NCBI RefSeq assembly: GCF_002979475.1
Contig: NZ_PCOY01000005.1
Location: 1-64,000, forward strand
Reading direction: 5' to 3'
Length of the DNA: 64,000 nucleotides
From: Microbacterium sp. MYb62
GTDB taxonomy: Bacteria > Actinomycetota > Actinomycetes > Actinomycetales > Microbacteriaceae
Part shown: positions 27,626 through 37,476 of the stretch, in pieces
Numbering within the stretch: the first letter of the stretch is position 1
How the letters are laid out: each line of letters begins with the position of its first letter
Position numbers and translations under genes: made by a program
The notes under the pieces: model-generated
The model's database searches: none
Told to the model about the DNA's origin: nothing
The model's input: the letters and a program-made list of their open reading frames with translations, nothing else

Positions 27626-28836
27626 CGCGTCGCCGTCCGCTCCGGGGCGTCGAGCTCGTCGCGCAGCCGCGCGAAGGCGCCGGGCACCGCGGTCACGCGG
27701 CGCAGGTGCACGAGGGCGTCGAAGCTCGCGGGGAAGTCCCCGACCTTCTCCAGGGCGCCGCTCGAGAACATCCCCTCACACCCGCCGAAGAAGCCGGAAG
27801 GCGCGAGGGCGAGGTCCACGAACGCGGTGTCGGCGCCGAGCGCGTCGAGCTGTCCCTCGAGCGTCTCCTCGATGCTGCCGGCGACCGTGCCACGCTCGCC
27901 GAGGGCGACATCGCAGTCGAACGGGCGCGGCGAGCGCGGGGTGAACGTCACGACGGGTCCGGTGCCGAAGGTCATCCCGATCACCCGGAGGTCATCTCCG
28001 AACTCCCGGTCGAGCAGGGCGCCCATCATGTCCCGACCGTCGAGCGGTGTGCGACGGACGTGCCCGTTGTGGGCGTAGAGCAGGATGCGGGCCTCACGCG
28101 CGGCGATCCAGCCCACCGTCCTCGCCATGTACTGCTCGCGGGGATACGGTCCGGATTCGCCGTCCCAGGCGAGTTCGCCGAGGAAGGCGTCGATCGAGTC
28201 GGCGCACCGTCGGGCGACCTCGTCACCGGCTTCGCGCACACGCAGGACGAGGTCGCGCAGCGCGGCGATGAGATGGTCCCGCTCCTCGGCGGTCATCGAG
28301 GCGTAGGCGACCGCGGCCTCCGTCCGTCCGCCGAGATCGCTGACCCGACGCAGCTCGTCGTCCGATCCCCGCGCGGGGATCCGGGCGAGGCATGCCTGCA
28401 CGGCCGGCCCCGGCGACGTCGACGAGCCGGGGAGGTCCATCCCGTAGAAGCGGACGTCCCCGCCTCCGGCGTTCCATTCCCGCAGCCACGCGAGCTGGCG
28501 CTTGAGCTGCGCGGACTCGCCGAAGCCGTACGTGATGCCGGTGCGGGCGATGTCGTCGAGCTCACCCGGCCCGCCGTGGATCCACTCGTCGATGAGCAGG
28601 CCCTCGGCGAAGCCGGACTCCAGGACGAACGCGGTGACCCCGTGCTCCTGCACCAGGTGGCGCAGGAGGGCATCGCCGTATGCCGTGAACTCGCTGATGC
28701 TGTGTGCCCCCTCGCCGAGGGCGATGACACGTGCATCGCCGATGAGCGCGCCGACCTCCGCGGAGTCGGGGAACTCCGGCCGGGTGAGGTCGATCGCCGG
28801 GATCGGCCGCACGAACGGTCTGGTCTGCGCGCTCAT
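27622..28836 (-). CDS. Erythromycin-esterase-family hydrolase
   Basis: A 404-residue protein of the Ere/EreA-like family. Typical motifs are ALGEGAHSISEF near residue 43 (catalytic His/Glu region), VLESGFAEG near 75, and RFYGMDLPG near 130. Ere enzymes hydrolyse macrolide lactones, but most chromosomal relatives act on other esters. AGGAG precedes the ATG at seven bases. It lies between a peptide-binding lipoprotein gene and a prolyl oligopeptidase gene that it overlaps, so a catabolic role is as likely as resistance. Confidence 0.85.
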   Translation of the reverse strand: MSAQTRPFVRPIPAIDLTRPEFPDSAEVGALIGDARVIALGEGAHSISEFTAYGDALLRHLVQEHGVTAFVLESGFAEGLLIDEWIHGGPGELDDIARTGITYGFGESAQLKRQLAWLREWNAGGGDVRFYGMDLPGSSTSPGPAVQACLARIPARGSDDELRRVSDLGGRTEAAVAYASMTAEERDHLIAALRDLVLRVREAGDEVARRCADSIDAFLGELAWDGESGPYPREQYMARTVGWIAAREARILLYAHNGHVRRTPLDGRDMMGALLDREFGDDLRVIGMTFGTGPVVTFTPRSPRPFDCDVALGERGTVAGSIEETLEGQLDALGADTAFVDLALAPSGFFGGCEGMFSSGALEKVGDFPASFDALVHLRRVTAVPGAFARLRDELDAPERTATR

Positions 28837-28846
28837 CGATGTGCTC

Positions 28847-30709
28847 CTAGTCCTCTGGCTGCTTCTCGGTGAAGTACCACTGCTCCGGGGAGTAGCTGAA
28901 CTTCAGCAGGGAGCGGAACGTCGACGGCGGTCCGGAGAGGGTGTCCTTCCAGACGATCAGGGTGTCCGGCGTCGGGAAGAACAGCACCGGGAGGTCCTTC
29001 GACAGCATCGTCACCTCGGCGCTGAGCGCATCGGGGGCGGAGCCGAACGTGCTGGCCTCCATCAGTGCGTCGGCCTCCGGGTCGGAGTAGCTGCCGAGGT
29101 TGAAACCGCCGCCGGTGTTGAAGGAGCCGTTACTCGTCGGGTAGGCCGTCTGGATGAACGGTCCGAAGTCCTGCATCGACCATTCGTTCGTCGAGGCGGG
29201 CGCGTAGCTGTTGCCGTAGTTGGCATACATGTGGTTGAGCGACTTCGTGACGATCTTCGCGTCGATGCCGAGCTTCTTCAGCTGCGAGACGAAGGCGAGA
29301 TCGCGCGCGCCGACGTAGGCGGGCTCGTTCGCGGAGGCGATCGTGAAGCTGATCTTCTGTCCCTCGGGGATCCCCTCCCCGCACTCGTCCTCGCCGCTGC
29401 CGGGGCGTTCGCACACCGTGCCCCCTTCGGCGTCGACCTTCCAACCATGGTCGGTGAGCAGCTTCTCGGCGGCCTCGGGATCGAACGGGTACGGCGCCTT
29501 CTCGCCGAAGTCGGCCGGATACGCCGAGTTCAGGCCGCCCGTGCTGTAGTTCTCACTCGCGGTGCCGCTGTGGATGCCACGGCTCTTGATGTAGGCCGGC
29601 TGATCGATCAGATGCTGCAGCGCCTGGCGCACGTAGAGCTGACCGATCACCTTGTCGAAGTTGTCGACCGTGTTGTCGAAGTTCAGCACCAGGCCGTCGA
29701 AGCGCGAAGGCGCGGGCGCGCCGTACACGTTGTAGCCCTTCTCGCGCAGCTCGTCGATCTTCGACGCGTAGCTCGCGTCGAGGCGTCCGACGGTCAGCGT
29801 GCCCGCCTCGTACTGGTTGTAGATCGCCGCCGCAGAGGTGAAGGCCTTGAAGTCCACGCGCTCGATCCGCGCATCGCCCGGCCCCGTGTATTCGGCATTC
29901 GGGGTCAGGGAGAAGGAACCGGTCGACGGTTCGAACGCCGCGAGCTGGTAGGGCCCGTTGACGACCTGCCAGAGCGGGTTGGAGGCGAACGTCGACTGGT
30001 CCGCCGACTGACCGGTGAGGTAGGCGTAGATCGCCGCGGCGTTCTCCGGCTGCGAGGAGTCGAGGATCGGTCCCCCCGTCTCGGCGATGCTCCAGTCGGC
30101 CGACGGCATGACGTAGAGGAGCTGGAGCAGCGACACCAGGTAGGAGGGGTTGTACGCGGTCTCGAACTGCAGCGTGAGCGTGCCGGGCGCGGTGGCGACG
30201 GCCGTCACCCCGTCGGGGAACTGTCCAGGGCTGTAGAAGCTCCAGTTCGCGGGGCTCTCGGCGATCGCGGCCTTCAGCAGGTCGAACGAGAAGACCACGT
30301 CGTCGGCGGTGACCGGATTGCCGTTGGACCAGGTGTCGTCCTTCATGGCGATGGTGGCGGTGAGCCCGTCATCGCTGAACACCGGCGCCTCGGCGAGGCT
30401 GGTCCCCTCATCGAAGGGTTGCCCCTCGAGGCTCGTGCGGTAGAGCGCGCGCCACATCAGGTCATAGCCGATGGTCGTGCCGCCGACCGCGGCCGGCGGG
30501 TACGGGTAGATGTAGTTCGGAGTGAGACCGGGTGTCAACGCGATCGTGACGGTGCCGCCGTCGACGGGGGTGCCGCTCTCGTCGGGCAGGGCGTCGTACT
30601 TCGAGGAATCGACCGGTGTGCTCGTTCCGGTGCAACCGGTCACGAGCAGCGCGCCGGCTGTTGCCAGCGCGAGGAGGAGGCGCCCTCGCCTCCGCGGAAC
30701 CTGCGACAT
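28847..30709 (-). CDS. Peptide ABC transporter substrate-binding lipoprotein (SBP_bac_5)
   Basis: A 620-residue family-5 solute-binding protein from ATG 30709, nine bases after AAGGAG. The signal peptide has RRRGR, a hydrophobic core and the lipobox LVTGC with the acylated cysteine near residue 26. The mature part shows the family pattern, including VTADDVVFSFDLL near 140-155 and the two-lobed length. It should capture peptides or related ligands outside the cell for the two permeases and the double ATPase upstream. A separate 168-bp leader suggests higher expression than the permease genes. Confidence 0.92.
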   Translation of the reverse strand: MSQVPRRRGRLLLALATAGALLVTGCTGTSTPVDSSKYDALPDESGTPVDGGTVTIALTPGLTPNYIYPYPPAAVGGTTIGYDLMWRALYRTSLEGQPFDEGTSLAEAPVFSDDGLTATIAMKDDTWSNGNPVTADDVVFSFDLLKAAIAESPANWSFYSPGQFPDGVTAVATAPGTLTLQFETAYNPSYLVSLLQLLYVMPSADWSIAETGGPILDSSQPENAAAIYAYLTGQSADQSTFASNPLWQVVNGPYQLAAFEPSTGSFSLTPNAEYTGPGDARIERVDFKAFTSAAAIYNQYEAGTLTVGRLDASYASKIDELREKGYNVYGAPAPSRFDGLVLNFDNTVDNFDKVIGQLYVRQALQHLIDQPAYIKSRGIHSGTASENYSTGGLNSAYPADFGEKAPYPFDPEAAEKLLTDHGWKVDAEGGTVCERPGSGEDECGEGIPEGQKISFTIASANEPAYVGARDLAFVSQLKKLGIDAKIVTKSLNHMYANYGNSYAPASTNEWSMQDFGPFIQTAYPTSNGSFNTGGGFNLGSYSDPEADALMEASTFGSAPDALSAEVTMLSKDLPVLFFPTPDTLIVWKDTLSGPPSTFRSLLKFSYSPEQWYFTEKQPED

Positions 30710-30741
30710 GTGCTGTGCTCCTTCTTCGGGTTCAGGATGGG

Positions 30742-30773
30742 ATCGGACGGATCGGGTGGTGCGTTCGTCCGAT
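30742..30773 (-). promoter_or_regulatory. Inverted repeat in the leader of the binding-protein gene
   Basis: Perfect 8-bp arms ATCGGACG and CGTCCGAT are separated by 16 bases, about 35-65 bases upstream of the lipoprotein start. It may be a regulator site or an RNA hairpin that sets expression of the binding protein relative to the permeases. Confidence 0.4.
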
Positions 30774-30877
30774 GCTCCGAGAGTGCAGCATCCCCATCCT
30801 GCGCCGTTCAGGGATCCCGACATATTCGTCTCGCACCATCCGTCGACGCCGACACAGGTCCGACATGGGCGCGCCGC

Positions 30878-31777
30878 TCACACGTCGCGGTGGTCGATGG
30901 CGTCGCGCAGCGCATCGCCCAGGAGGTTCAGCGCGAGCACCGTGAGCACGATGCACACGCCGACGGGGTAGATGAGCCACCAGTAGTCCGCCGCCAGGAA
31001 CGACACGCCGCTGGAGAGCTGGCTGCCCCAGTCCGTGACGGGATAGCTGAGCCCGAAGCCGAGATACCCGAGCGCGGCGAGCACCAGGATCGAGTCGGCC
31101 ACCTGGAACGTGAGATTGACGATGATCACGCCGAACGTGTTCGGGATGAGGTGGCGGAAGATGAGGCGCCGATTGCTCGCGCCCATCAGGCGGGCCGCCG
31201 ACACGAACTCGCGCACACGGAGCGACAGCACCTCACCGCGGATGAGTCGCGCCGCGATCAGCCAGGAGAAGCCACCGATCACCAGGCTCAGGGTGAGCGG
31301 AGTGGGAGTGAACCGGGCGGCGATGATCAGCACGAAGAACAGGAAGGGGATCGACAGCAGCACATCGACGATGCGCATCATGACGCCGTCGACGACACCG
31401 CCGACGAGACCGGCGACCGCGCCGTAGAGCGTGCCGAGCGTCGTGGCGAACACCGCAGCGAGCAGACCGATCTGCAGCGAGATCTGTCCGCCCTGCATCA
31501 GCCGGCCGAGCACGTCGAAGCCGTTGCTGTCGGTGCCGAGCGGGAACCCGTCTCCCGGAGGGAGTGCGGCGTTGAGGAGGTCGACATCCGTCTGGTTGGT
31601 CGGATAGACGATCGGCCCCAGGAAGCAGAACAGCACGAGGACGACCAGGATGAGCACACCCGCCATGCCCTGCTTGCTGTGCCAGAGCGCACTCAGCACC
31701 GCGGACCGGGAGATCGGGTTGCGGGTGGCGAGGACCGGGAGCTCCTCCCCGGTGATCTCGGAACGTGCGGAGCTCAC
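30878..31777 (-). CDS. Peptide ABC transporter permease (DppC/OppC type)
   Basis: A 299-residue permease from GTG 31777, which overlaps the stop of the other permease gene (GTGA). It has an N-terminal cytoplasmic segment, one membrane helix near 40-60 (LILVVLVLFCFLGPI), the OppC-type N-domain motif GTDSNGFDVLGRL, then five helices with the EAA loop VSAARLMGASNRRLIFRHLIPN that contacts the ATPase. Together with its neighbours it forms the membrane part of a di/oligopeptide importer. Confidence 0.92.
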   Translation of the reverse strand: MSSARSEITGEELPVLATRNPISRSAVLSALWHSKQGMAGVLILVVLVLFCFLGPIVYPTNQTDVDLLNAALPPGDGFPLGTDSNGFDVLGRLMQGGQISLQIGLLAAVFATTLGTLYGAVAGLVGGVVDGVMMRIVDVLLSIPFLFFVLIIAARFTPTPLTLSLVIGGFSWLIAARLIRGEVLSLRVREFVSAARLMGASNRRLIFRHLIPNTFGVIIVNLTFQVADSILVLAALGYLGFGLSYPVTDWGSQLSSGVSFLAADYWWLIYPVGVCIVLTVLALNLLGDALRDAIDHRDV

Positions 31778-32724
31778 GCGCCCACCTCGATCCGTCGGTC
31801 GGCGCGGGCGACCACGAGGTCGGCGACGAGGTTGCCGACGACGGTGAGTGCCCCGCCGATGAGGGTGTACGCGAGCAGCACCGGATAGTCCTCTCGATGC
31901 AGGCTGTTCAGGAAGAGCAGCCCGAGTCCCGGATAGTTGAAGACCGACTCGACGATGAGGTTTCCGGCGAGCAGGGTCGGGATCAGCACACCCACCAGCG
32001 TGATGATCGGCGTGATGGCGTTGCGGAGCAGATGCCGGGTGAGGACGATCCGCTCGGACGCCCCCTTGGCGCGCGCCACCGTGATGTAGTCCATGCCGAG
32101 CTGTTCCAGCGCCGACGATCGCTGGTACTGGGAGAAGACGACGACGTTGGTCACCGCCAGCGTGATGAGCGGCAGCGCCATCGACCGCGGATCGGTGAAC
32201 ACCACCCACGGCGACGTGGACTGCGACGCCTCGGCGGGGAACAGCGGGATCGCCTGGCTGAACACGCCGATCAGCACGAGCGCGATCAGGAACGACGGCG
32301 TCGCGTAGAGCAGGTAGGAGACCGACGTCGCGGCCCGATCGACGAAGCGCCCGCGACGGACGGCCTGGAGGATCCCGAGCGGGATGGCGATCACGAGGGC
32401 GAGGATCAGGCCGGTGAGGGAGAGCACCGCGCTGCGCGGTGCGTTCTGCAGCAGCAGGGTGCTGACATCCTCGTTCAGCTTGTACGAGCGGCCGAGGTCG
32501 CCCTGCAGCAGCTGCCCGAGGTAGTCGATGTACTGGATCAGCACCGGCCGATCGAAGCCGTTCTCCTGGTTGAACGCATCGACGGCGGCTTGACTCGCCT
32601 GCTGACCGAGCACCGCGCGCCCCGGGCTGTCCGAGATGAGATGGAGCATCAGGAAGACGACGAGCGAGATTCCCAGGAGCACCACGATCGACACGAGGAT
32701 GCGGCGGACGACGAACCCGATCAC
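31774..32724 (-). CDS. Peptide ABC transporter permease (DppB/OppB type)
   Basis: A 316-residue permease from GTG 32724, overlapping the ATPase stop by 4 bp; the frame is open further upstream but only as a shadow of the ATPase gene. The first helix GFVVRRILVSIVVLLGISLVVF and the following PGRAVLGQQ are typical of DppB. The EAA loop reads YITVARAKGASERIVLTRHLLRN, followed by NLIVESVFNYPGLG. It pairs with the DppC-like permease downstream. Confidence 0.92.
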   Translation of the reverse strand: MIGFVVRRILVSIVVLLGISLVVFLMLHLISDSPGRAVLGQQASQAAVDAFNQENGFDRPVLIQYIDYLGQLLQGDLGRSYKLNEDVSTLLLQNAPRSAVLSLTGLILALVIAIPLGILQAVRRGRFVDRAATSVSYLLYATPSFLIALVLIGVFSQAIPLFPAEASQSTSPWVVFTDPRSMALPLITLAVTNVVVFSQYQRSSALEQLGMDYITVARAKGASERIVLTRHLLRNAITPIITLVGVLIPTLLAGNLIVESVFNYPGLGLLFLNSLHREDYPVLLAYTLIGGALTVVGNLVADLVVARADRRIEVGA

Positions 32725-34766
32725 GAGAGCACCGGCTCTTCCGTCGCGACGCCCGTGGGGCGGGTCTTCGGCTGCAGCGGGAAGTGGCAGGCCACGTCGT
32801 GATCGGCGCCGACCGCCTCGAGCGTCGGCTCGACCGTCGCGCACAGCGCGGTCGCGAGCGGACAGCGGGTGCGGAAGCGGCACCCGCTCGGGGGATCGAG
32901 CGGGCTGGGCAGTTCACCGCGCACGCGCTCCGCGGGGGCGTCCGCATCGGGGTCGGCCACGGGGACGGCCGCCAGCAGGCCGGCCGTGTACGGGTGCGCG
33001 GGGCGGGAATACACCTCGGCGGTCTCGCCGACCTCGACCAGCGCCCCGAGGTACATCACCCCGACGCGGTCGACCAGATAGCGCACGACCGCGAGGTCGT
33101 GCGAGATCACGACGCTCGAGAGGCCGCGGTCGAGCTGGATCGTTCGCATGAGGTTGAGCACCTGGGAGCGGATCGAGACGTCCAGGGCGCTGACCGGCTC
33201 GTCGGCCACCAGCACATCGGGGTCGAGGGCGAGTGCGCGTGCCAGGCCGATGCGCTGGCGCTGGCCGCCGGAGAGCTCGTGCGGATAGCGCTCCAGGATC
33301 GAGGCGCCGAGCCCGACGCTCGTGAGGAGCGCGGTCACGTGTTCCTTACGCGCGGCCGCGGTGCCGATGCCCTGGATCGCGAGGGGCTCGCGCAGGATGT
33401 CGTCGATGCGCATCTTCGGGTCGAGGGAGGCATGCGAGTCCTGGAACATCATCTGCAGCTTCGCCCGACGGGGCCCGAGCTGTCGGGAACGCAGGCCGGA
33501 GATCGACGCTCCGTCAAGGAGGACCTGTCCGGAGGTGGGACGGTCCAGCGCGACGAGCATCCGCCCGAGCGTCGACTTCCCGCAGCCGGATTCGCCGACG
33601 AGTCCGAACGCCTCTCCCGCCCGAACCTCGAAGCTCACCCCGGCGACGGCCTTCACCGACCGCTTCCGCCCGAACAGCCCGCGCGCGGAGACGGGATGCT
33701 CCTTGCGCAGGTCCACGACCTGCAGGCGCGGCGGGGCGGAGATCGACGAGGCCGCCTCCGGATCGGGCTCGCGGAAGCGGCGCGAGGTGATCGTGACCGC
33801 CGTCTCCTGCGCCGGGTTCCAGCACGTGAACGTGTGTCCCTCCCCCGGACCGCTCGTGGAGACGGGTGTCTCGACCCGGCACCGCTCGGTCGCGGCGGGG
33901 CAGCGCGGAGCGAACCGGCACCCGACCTGTGGGGAGGCCGGGTCCGGCGGCGAGCCGGGGATGCTGAACAGTTCGAGGTCGCGGTCCTGGGCGAGCGACG
34001 GGATCGAGGACAGCAGCGCGTGCGTGTACTGGTGCCGCGTGTGGCGGAAGATGTCTGCCGTCGTCCCGGTCTCGACGAGTCGGCCGCCGTACATGACCCC
34101 GACCCGGTCCGCGTGCCTGGCGACGACCCCCATGTCGTGCGTGACCAGGATCATCGCCATGCCGAGCTGATCCTTGAGCCCGCCGAGGAGTTCGAGGATC
34201 TCGGCTTGGATGGTCACGTCGAGAGCCGTCGTCGGCTCGTCGGCGATCAGCACCCGCGGTTCGCAGATCAGCGCCATGGCGATCATGACGCGCTGGCGCA
34301 TCCCGCCGGACAGCTGGTGCGGGAAGTCGCCCATCCGCTCGCGGGGGTGCGGGATGCCGACGAGCGCCAGCATCTCCTCGGCCCGCGCGCGGGCATCGCG
34401 CCGCGACATCGTTCGGTGCAGCCGCAGCGGTTCGGCGACCTGATCGCCGATGCTCCTGGTGGGGTTGAGCGAGGTCATCGAGTCCTGGAACACCATGGAG
34501 ATGTCATTGCCTCGCAGCGCCCGATAGTCCGCGGCGCCGAGTCCGATGAGCTCGGTCCCGTCGAAATCGATCGAACCGCTGGTGACCGCGCTGCCGGCGG
34601 GGAGCATGCCCATCACGGCGAGTCCGGTCATGGACTTCCCTGACCCCGTCTCTCCCACGATGCCCAGGGTCTCGCCCCGATGCAGAGTGAGGTCGACGCC
34701 GGTGACCGGGCGCACGGTGCGGTCACCGCGGCGGATCTCCACCGACAGGTCTCGAATCGTCAGCAT
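32721..34766 (-). CDS. Peptide ABC transporter double ATPase (DppD-DppF fusion)
   Basis: A 681-residue protein containing two complete Opp/Dpp ATPase domains. The first half has Walker A GETGSGKS near 40 and signature LSGGMRQR; the second has GESGCGKS near 395 and LSGGQRQR. Both have a C-terminal oligopeptide/dipeptide extension with a Cys cluster ([14 protein letters not shown] and [14 protein letters not shown]) that probably binds an iron-sulfur cluster. It drives both permeases. It is first in the permease operon, with GGGAG before the ATG. Confidence 0.93.
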   Translation of the reverse strand: MLTIRDLSVEIRRGDRTVRPVTGVDLTLHRGETLGIVGETGSGKSMTGLAVMGMLPAGSAVTSGSIDFDGTELIGLGAADYRALRGNDISMVFQDSMTSLNPTRSIGDQVAEPLRLHRTMSRRDARARAEEMLALVGIPHPRERMGDFPHQLSGGMRQRVMIAMALICEPRVLIADEPTTALDVTIQAEILELLGGLKDQLGMAMILVTHDMGVVARHADRVGVMYGGRLVETGTTADIFRHTRHQYTHALLSSIPSLAQDRDLELFSIPGSPPDPASPQVGCRFAPRCPAATERCRVETPVSTSGPGEGHTFTCWNPAQETAVTITSRRFREPDPEAASSISAPPRLQVVDLRKEHPVSARGLFGRKRSVKAVAGVSFEVRAGEAFGLVGESGCGKSTLGRMLVALDRPTSGQVLLDGASISGLRSRQLGPRRAKLQMMFQDSHASLDPKMRIDDILREPLAIQGIGTAAARKEHVTALLTSVGLGASILERYPHELSGGQRQRIGLARALALDPDVLVADEPVSALDVSIRSQVLNLMRTIQLDRGLSSVVISHDLAVVRYLVDRVGVMYLGALVEVGETAEVYSRPAHPYTAGLLAAVPVADPDADAPAERVRGELPSPLDPPSGCRFRTRCPLATALCATVEPTLEAVGADHDVACHFPLQPKTRPTGVATEEPVLS

Positions 34767-34941
34767 CCCGCGCTCCCTTGCGACTTCGTGGGCGTGCTCG
34801 CGGTCCCGGGTCGGGTCCGCCGCTCTCCCGATACTGCGCCACGCGTCGAGCGCAGCGTTCGTTGCGACTGTCGAACGACGACACCGCTGTTCGTCGAAGT
34901 CGACGAAGAGCGCGAATCGGACCGAACGCGTGGGGTTTCGC

Positions 34942-35997
34942 TCAGCCGTGGGCCGTGCGCGTGCCGCCGAGCTCCGACCGGAGGAAGCGCTGCACGTTGC
35001 CGCCGAGCACGGCGAGGATATCAGCCTCCGGCCAGCCGCGACGAAGCAGCGCCTCGGTCACGAGCGGGAGTCCGGTCGGCCCCTCGAGACCCGGAAGGTA
35101 CCTGTCGGCGGGCACCCCCTCGATCGTCGTCTGCACGCAGCACGGTGCCGTGGTGTCGTCCAGCACCTCACGGACGAAGTCCGGCCCCATCCCGACGTGT
35201 TCGATGCCGGCGACCGACACCACCCGCTCGAAGTGGTCGATCAGGGTGTCGATCGTGTACTCGCTCGGGTGCAGGTAGGGAGCGAAGAAGTTGACGCACA
35301 CGACTCCCCCACCCCGTGCGACCCCGGCGATCTGCGCGTCGGTGAGATTGCGGTGGTGGTCGAACAGCGCTCGCACCGACGAATGCGTCGCCATGACCGG
35401 ACGTGTGGCGAGCTCGAGCACGTGATCGACGCCGCCCGCGCCCAGGTGGCTGATGTCGAACACCATCCCGATGCGCTCCATCTCGGCGAGTGCTCTGATC
35501 CCGGTCCTGGTGAGTCGACTGCCGGCGGCGTCCTCGCCGCTGCCGTCGGCGAAGGCGCTGCGCCCGAAGTGCGCGACCGACCCCACCCGCACGCCCAGGC
35601 GGTGCACCGTCTCCAGCAGCTCGACGTCGTCGGCGATGCCCGGCATGCCCTCGAGCGCCAGCACCAGCGCGATGCGCCCCTCGGCGATCACCCGATCGAT
35701 GTCGTCGCCGTCCAGGCACAGTCCCACGGTATCCGCGTTGCCCTCGACCACCCGGTGGGCGGCCTCGATCATGCGCAGGGTGCGACGCAACGCCCCTTCG
35801 GGACGATAGACCTCGTCGATGAACACCGGCAGGATCTGCAGATCCACACCGCCCGCCTGCAGCTGCGGGAGCCACTGCGCGCGGAAGAAGTCCGACCACT
35901 GCTCCGAGGGGCGACTCGCCACCGCGCACAGCAGGTCGTTGTGCGCGTCCGCGACGACGGCGCGGTGGTGCAGGTCGAGGGCGTCGGCGCGGGTCAT
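34942..35997 (-). CDS. M19-family membrane-dipeptidase-like zinc dipeptidase
   Basis: A 351-residue M19 dipeptidase. The zinc site His-x-Asp is in VADAHNDLLC near 17-20, the bridging Glu in LALEGMPG near 115, and later ligands in DISHLG and MATHSSVRALFDHHRN. Members cleave dipeptides, including ones with a D-residue at the C-terminal side. No signal peptide is visible, so it probably acts after uptake. The start overlaps the S12 gene by 4 bp. The 175 bp downstream (34767-34941) holds no gene, only the likely promoter/leader of the transporter operon with a weak CGACGA/TCGTCG dyad. Confidence 0.92.
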   Translation of the reverse strand: MTRADALDLHHRAVVADAHNDLLCAVASRPSEQWSDFFRAQWLPQLQAGGVDLQILPVFIDEVYRPEGALRRTLRMIEAAHRVVEGNADTVGLCLDGDDIDRVIAEGRIALVLALEGMPGIADDVELLETVHRLGVRVGSVAHFGRSAFADGSGEDAAGSRLTRTGIRALAEMERIGMVFDISHLGAGGVDHVLELATRPVMATHSSVRALFDHHRNLTDAQIAGVARGGGVVCVNFFAPYLHPSEYTIDTLIDHFERVVSVAGIEHVGMGPDFVREVLDDTTAPCCVQTTIEGVPADRYLPGLEGPTGLPLVTEALLRRGWPEADILAVLGGNVQRFLRSELGGTRTAHG

Positions 35998-37373
35998 GCG
36001 TCCATTCTCCGATCGGCACGGCCGGTATGCAGGTACAGCGCGCGGCCGGTCCCGTCATCTCCGAGGAAGGCGACAGGCTGAGGAACGCCCCGTTCGGGTT
36101 GCACGGGCAGCAGGACGTCGTGGTGCCAGGCCACGAGCTCCGTACGATACGGCAGATCGCCGAGTTCGGCGACGACACCGTGCGGGGTGCGTTCGAGCAA
36201 GAGCCGCCCGTCTGCCGAGCGGCTGATCGTCGTGATCGCGGTGCTCGATGCGTAGCGGCCCACATACCGCTCGACCGCCGCGGGTGCGGGGCCGGTCGGC
36301 GTGGGCGTGACGCGCGGCGGGACGTCGGCGAGGTCGTGCAGCACGCGGTCGACGATCGTCGCGAACACCGGATGCGGAGCTCCGCCGTTCGCGAGGATCG
36401 CGATGACGAGATCGTGTTCCGGGACCAGCCTCAGCGATGCCGACTGACCGATGGTGTTGCCGTCGTGCCCGATCACCCGAGGACCGCCGCGGTCGAACAG
36501 CTCCCACCCGAGGCCCCACGCCGAGCCCTGATCGATGTCGGGGAGCCTGACCTGTCCACGCTGCATCTCGGTGACGGCCGCGGCGGAGAGGATCCTGGTT
36601 CCGCCGCGCGCGGTGCCTCCCCGGAGATGCATCCGCCCGAAGGACAGCAGATCTGCGGCGCTCATCGCGAGCACGGACCCGGCAGGGCTGCCCGAACGCT
36701 CCATCGCCCACACGCCCGTGGGTGCGAGGGAGCCCGCCTCGTCTTCGAGATGTCCGACGGCGGCCCGGTGCAGGATCGCCTCTGCCGCGTTCACGGCGCC
36801 GTGCCGCAGGTCGAGAGGATCGAGCAGGCACCGCCGGAGCACCCGGTCGTACGGCTCGCCGCGCAGCACCTCGACGATCCTGCCCAGGGTGGAGAAGCCG
36901 GCGTTGTTGTACGAGAACATCACGCCGGGTGCGAACAGCTGCGGTGTGCCGGCGAGGATCTCGACATAGCGTTCCAGACAGTCGTCACCCGGTCCCGTGT
37001 CGACGAAGACGTCGCCCTCGAATCCGGAGGTGTGGCTGAGCAGCTGCCGGATCGTCACCCGCTCGGACGCCGCCTCCTCGGCGACCCGGAACCCGGGGAG
37101 CACGTCGCGCACCGCGGCATCGAGATCGAGCCGACCTTCGTCGACGAGCTGCATCACGAGCGTCGCCGTGAACACCTTCGTCACGGAGCCGATCTGGAAC
37201 ACCGAGTCGCGGGTCGCCTCGACTCCGGTCGCCAGGCTGAGCGTGCCGCCCGCCCACGCGGCCACCTCGTCTCCCCTCCCGATCGCCAGGGAGAGCGCGG
37301 GAACGCGGTGCGCGGAGACGAGTTCCGGCACGCGCCGTTCGACCCACTCGCGGACGTCTTCGAGCTGCGGCAT
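35994..37373 (-). CDS. S12-family serine hydrolase (beta-lactamase/D-aminopeptidase fold)
   Basis: A 459-residue penicillin-binding-fold hydrolase. Catalytic motifs are SVTK (Ser-x-x-Lys) near residue 66, YNNAG (Tyr-x-Asn) near 155, and HDGNTIG in place of the KTG motif near 300. A C-terminal lipocalin-like segment follows, as in some D-stereospecific aminopeptidases and esterases. No signal peptide is apparent. It overlaps the M19 dipeptidase gene, and together they suggest hydrolysis of D-residue-containing peptides imported by the adjacent transporter; this is inference from context. Confidence 0.88.
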   Translation of the reverse strand: MPQLEDVREWVERRVPELVSAHRVPALSLAIGRGDEVAAWAGGTLSLATGVEATRDSVFQIGSVTKVFTATLVMQLVDEGRLDLDAAVRDVLPGFRVAEEAASERVTIRQLLSHTSGFEGDVFVDTGPGDDCLERYVEILAGTPQLFAPGVMFSYNNAGFSTLGRIVEVLRGEPYDRVLRRCLLDPLDLRHGAVNAAEAILHRAAVGHLEDEAGSLAPTGVWAMERSGSPAGSVLAMSAADLLSFGRMHLRGGTARGGTRILSAAAVTEMQRGQVRLPDIDQGSAWGLGWELFDRGGPRVIGHDGNTIGQSASLRLVPEHDLVIAILANGGAPHPVFATIVDRVLHDLADVPPRVTPTPTGPAPAAVERYVGRYASSTAITTISRSADGRLLLERTPHGVVAELGDLPYRTELVAWHHDVLLPVQPERGVPQPVAFLGDDGTGRALYLHTGRADRRMDA

Positions 37374-37437
37374 CCGCCCTCCTCCGTGTCTGCGGACGGG
37401 ACGAGCCTAGGTCGCGATCACACGCCGGAGTTCGTCG

Positions 37438-37473
37438 GGATGCACCATCCCGACTCCTCGGGCTGGTGCATCC
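37438..37473 (-). terminator. Terminator downstream of ogt
   Basis: Ten-base perfect arms GGATGCACCA and TGGTGCATCC enclose a further CCGA/TCGG pairing. It lies four bases after the ogt stop and separates it from the S12 gene, whose start is upstream of the hairpin on the same strand. Confidence 0.65.
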
Positions 37474-37476
37474 GGA

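Noticed and set aside
27622..28836. Calling the Ere-like gene a macrolide resistance determinant
   Set aside because: The family is broad and the operon context is peptide use; sequence alone cannot support a resistance claim.
28502..31888. Open plus-strand frame of about 1128 codons opposite the Ere, lipoprotein and permease genes
   Set aside because: Typical high-GC antisense frame without motifs; the opposite strand carries well-defined genes with ribosome sites.
34767..34941. Small gene in the gap between the M19 dipeptidase and double-ATPase genes
   Set aside because: No frame there has a plausible start with ribosome site or protein-like composition; it is probably promoter and leader sequence.
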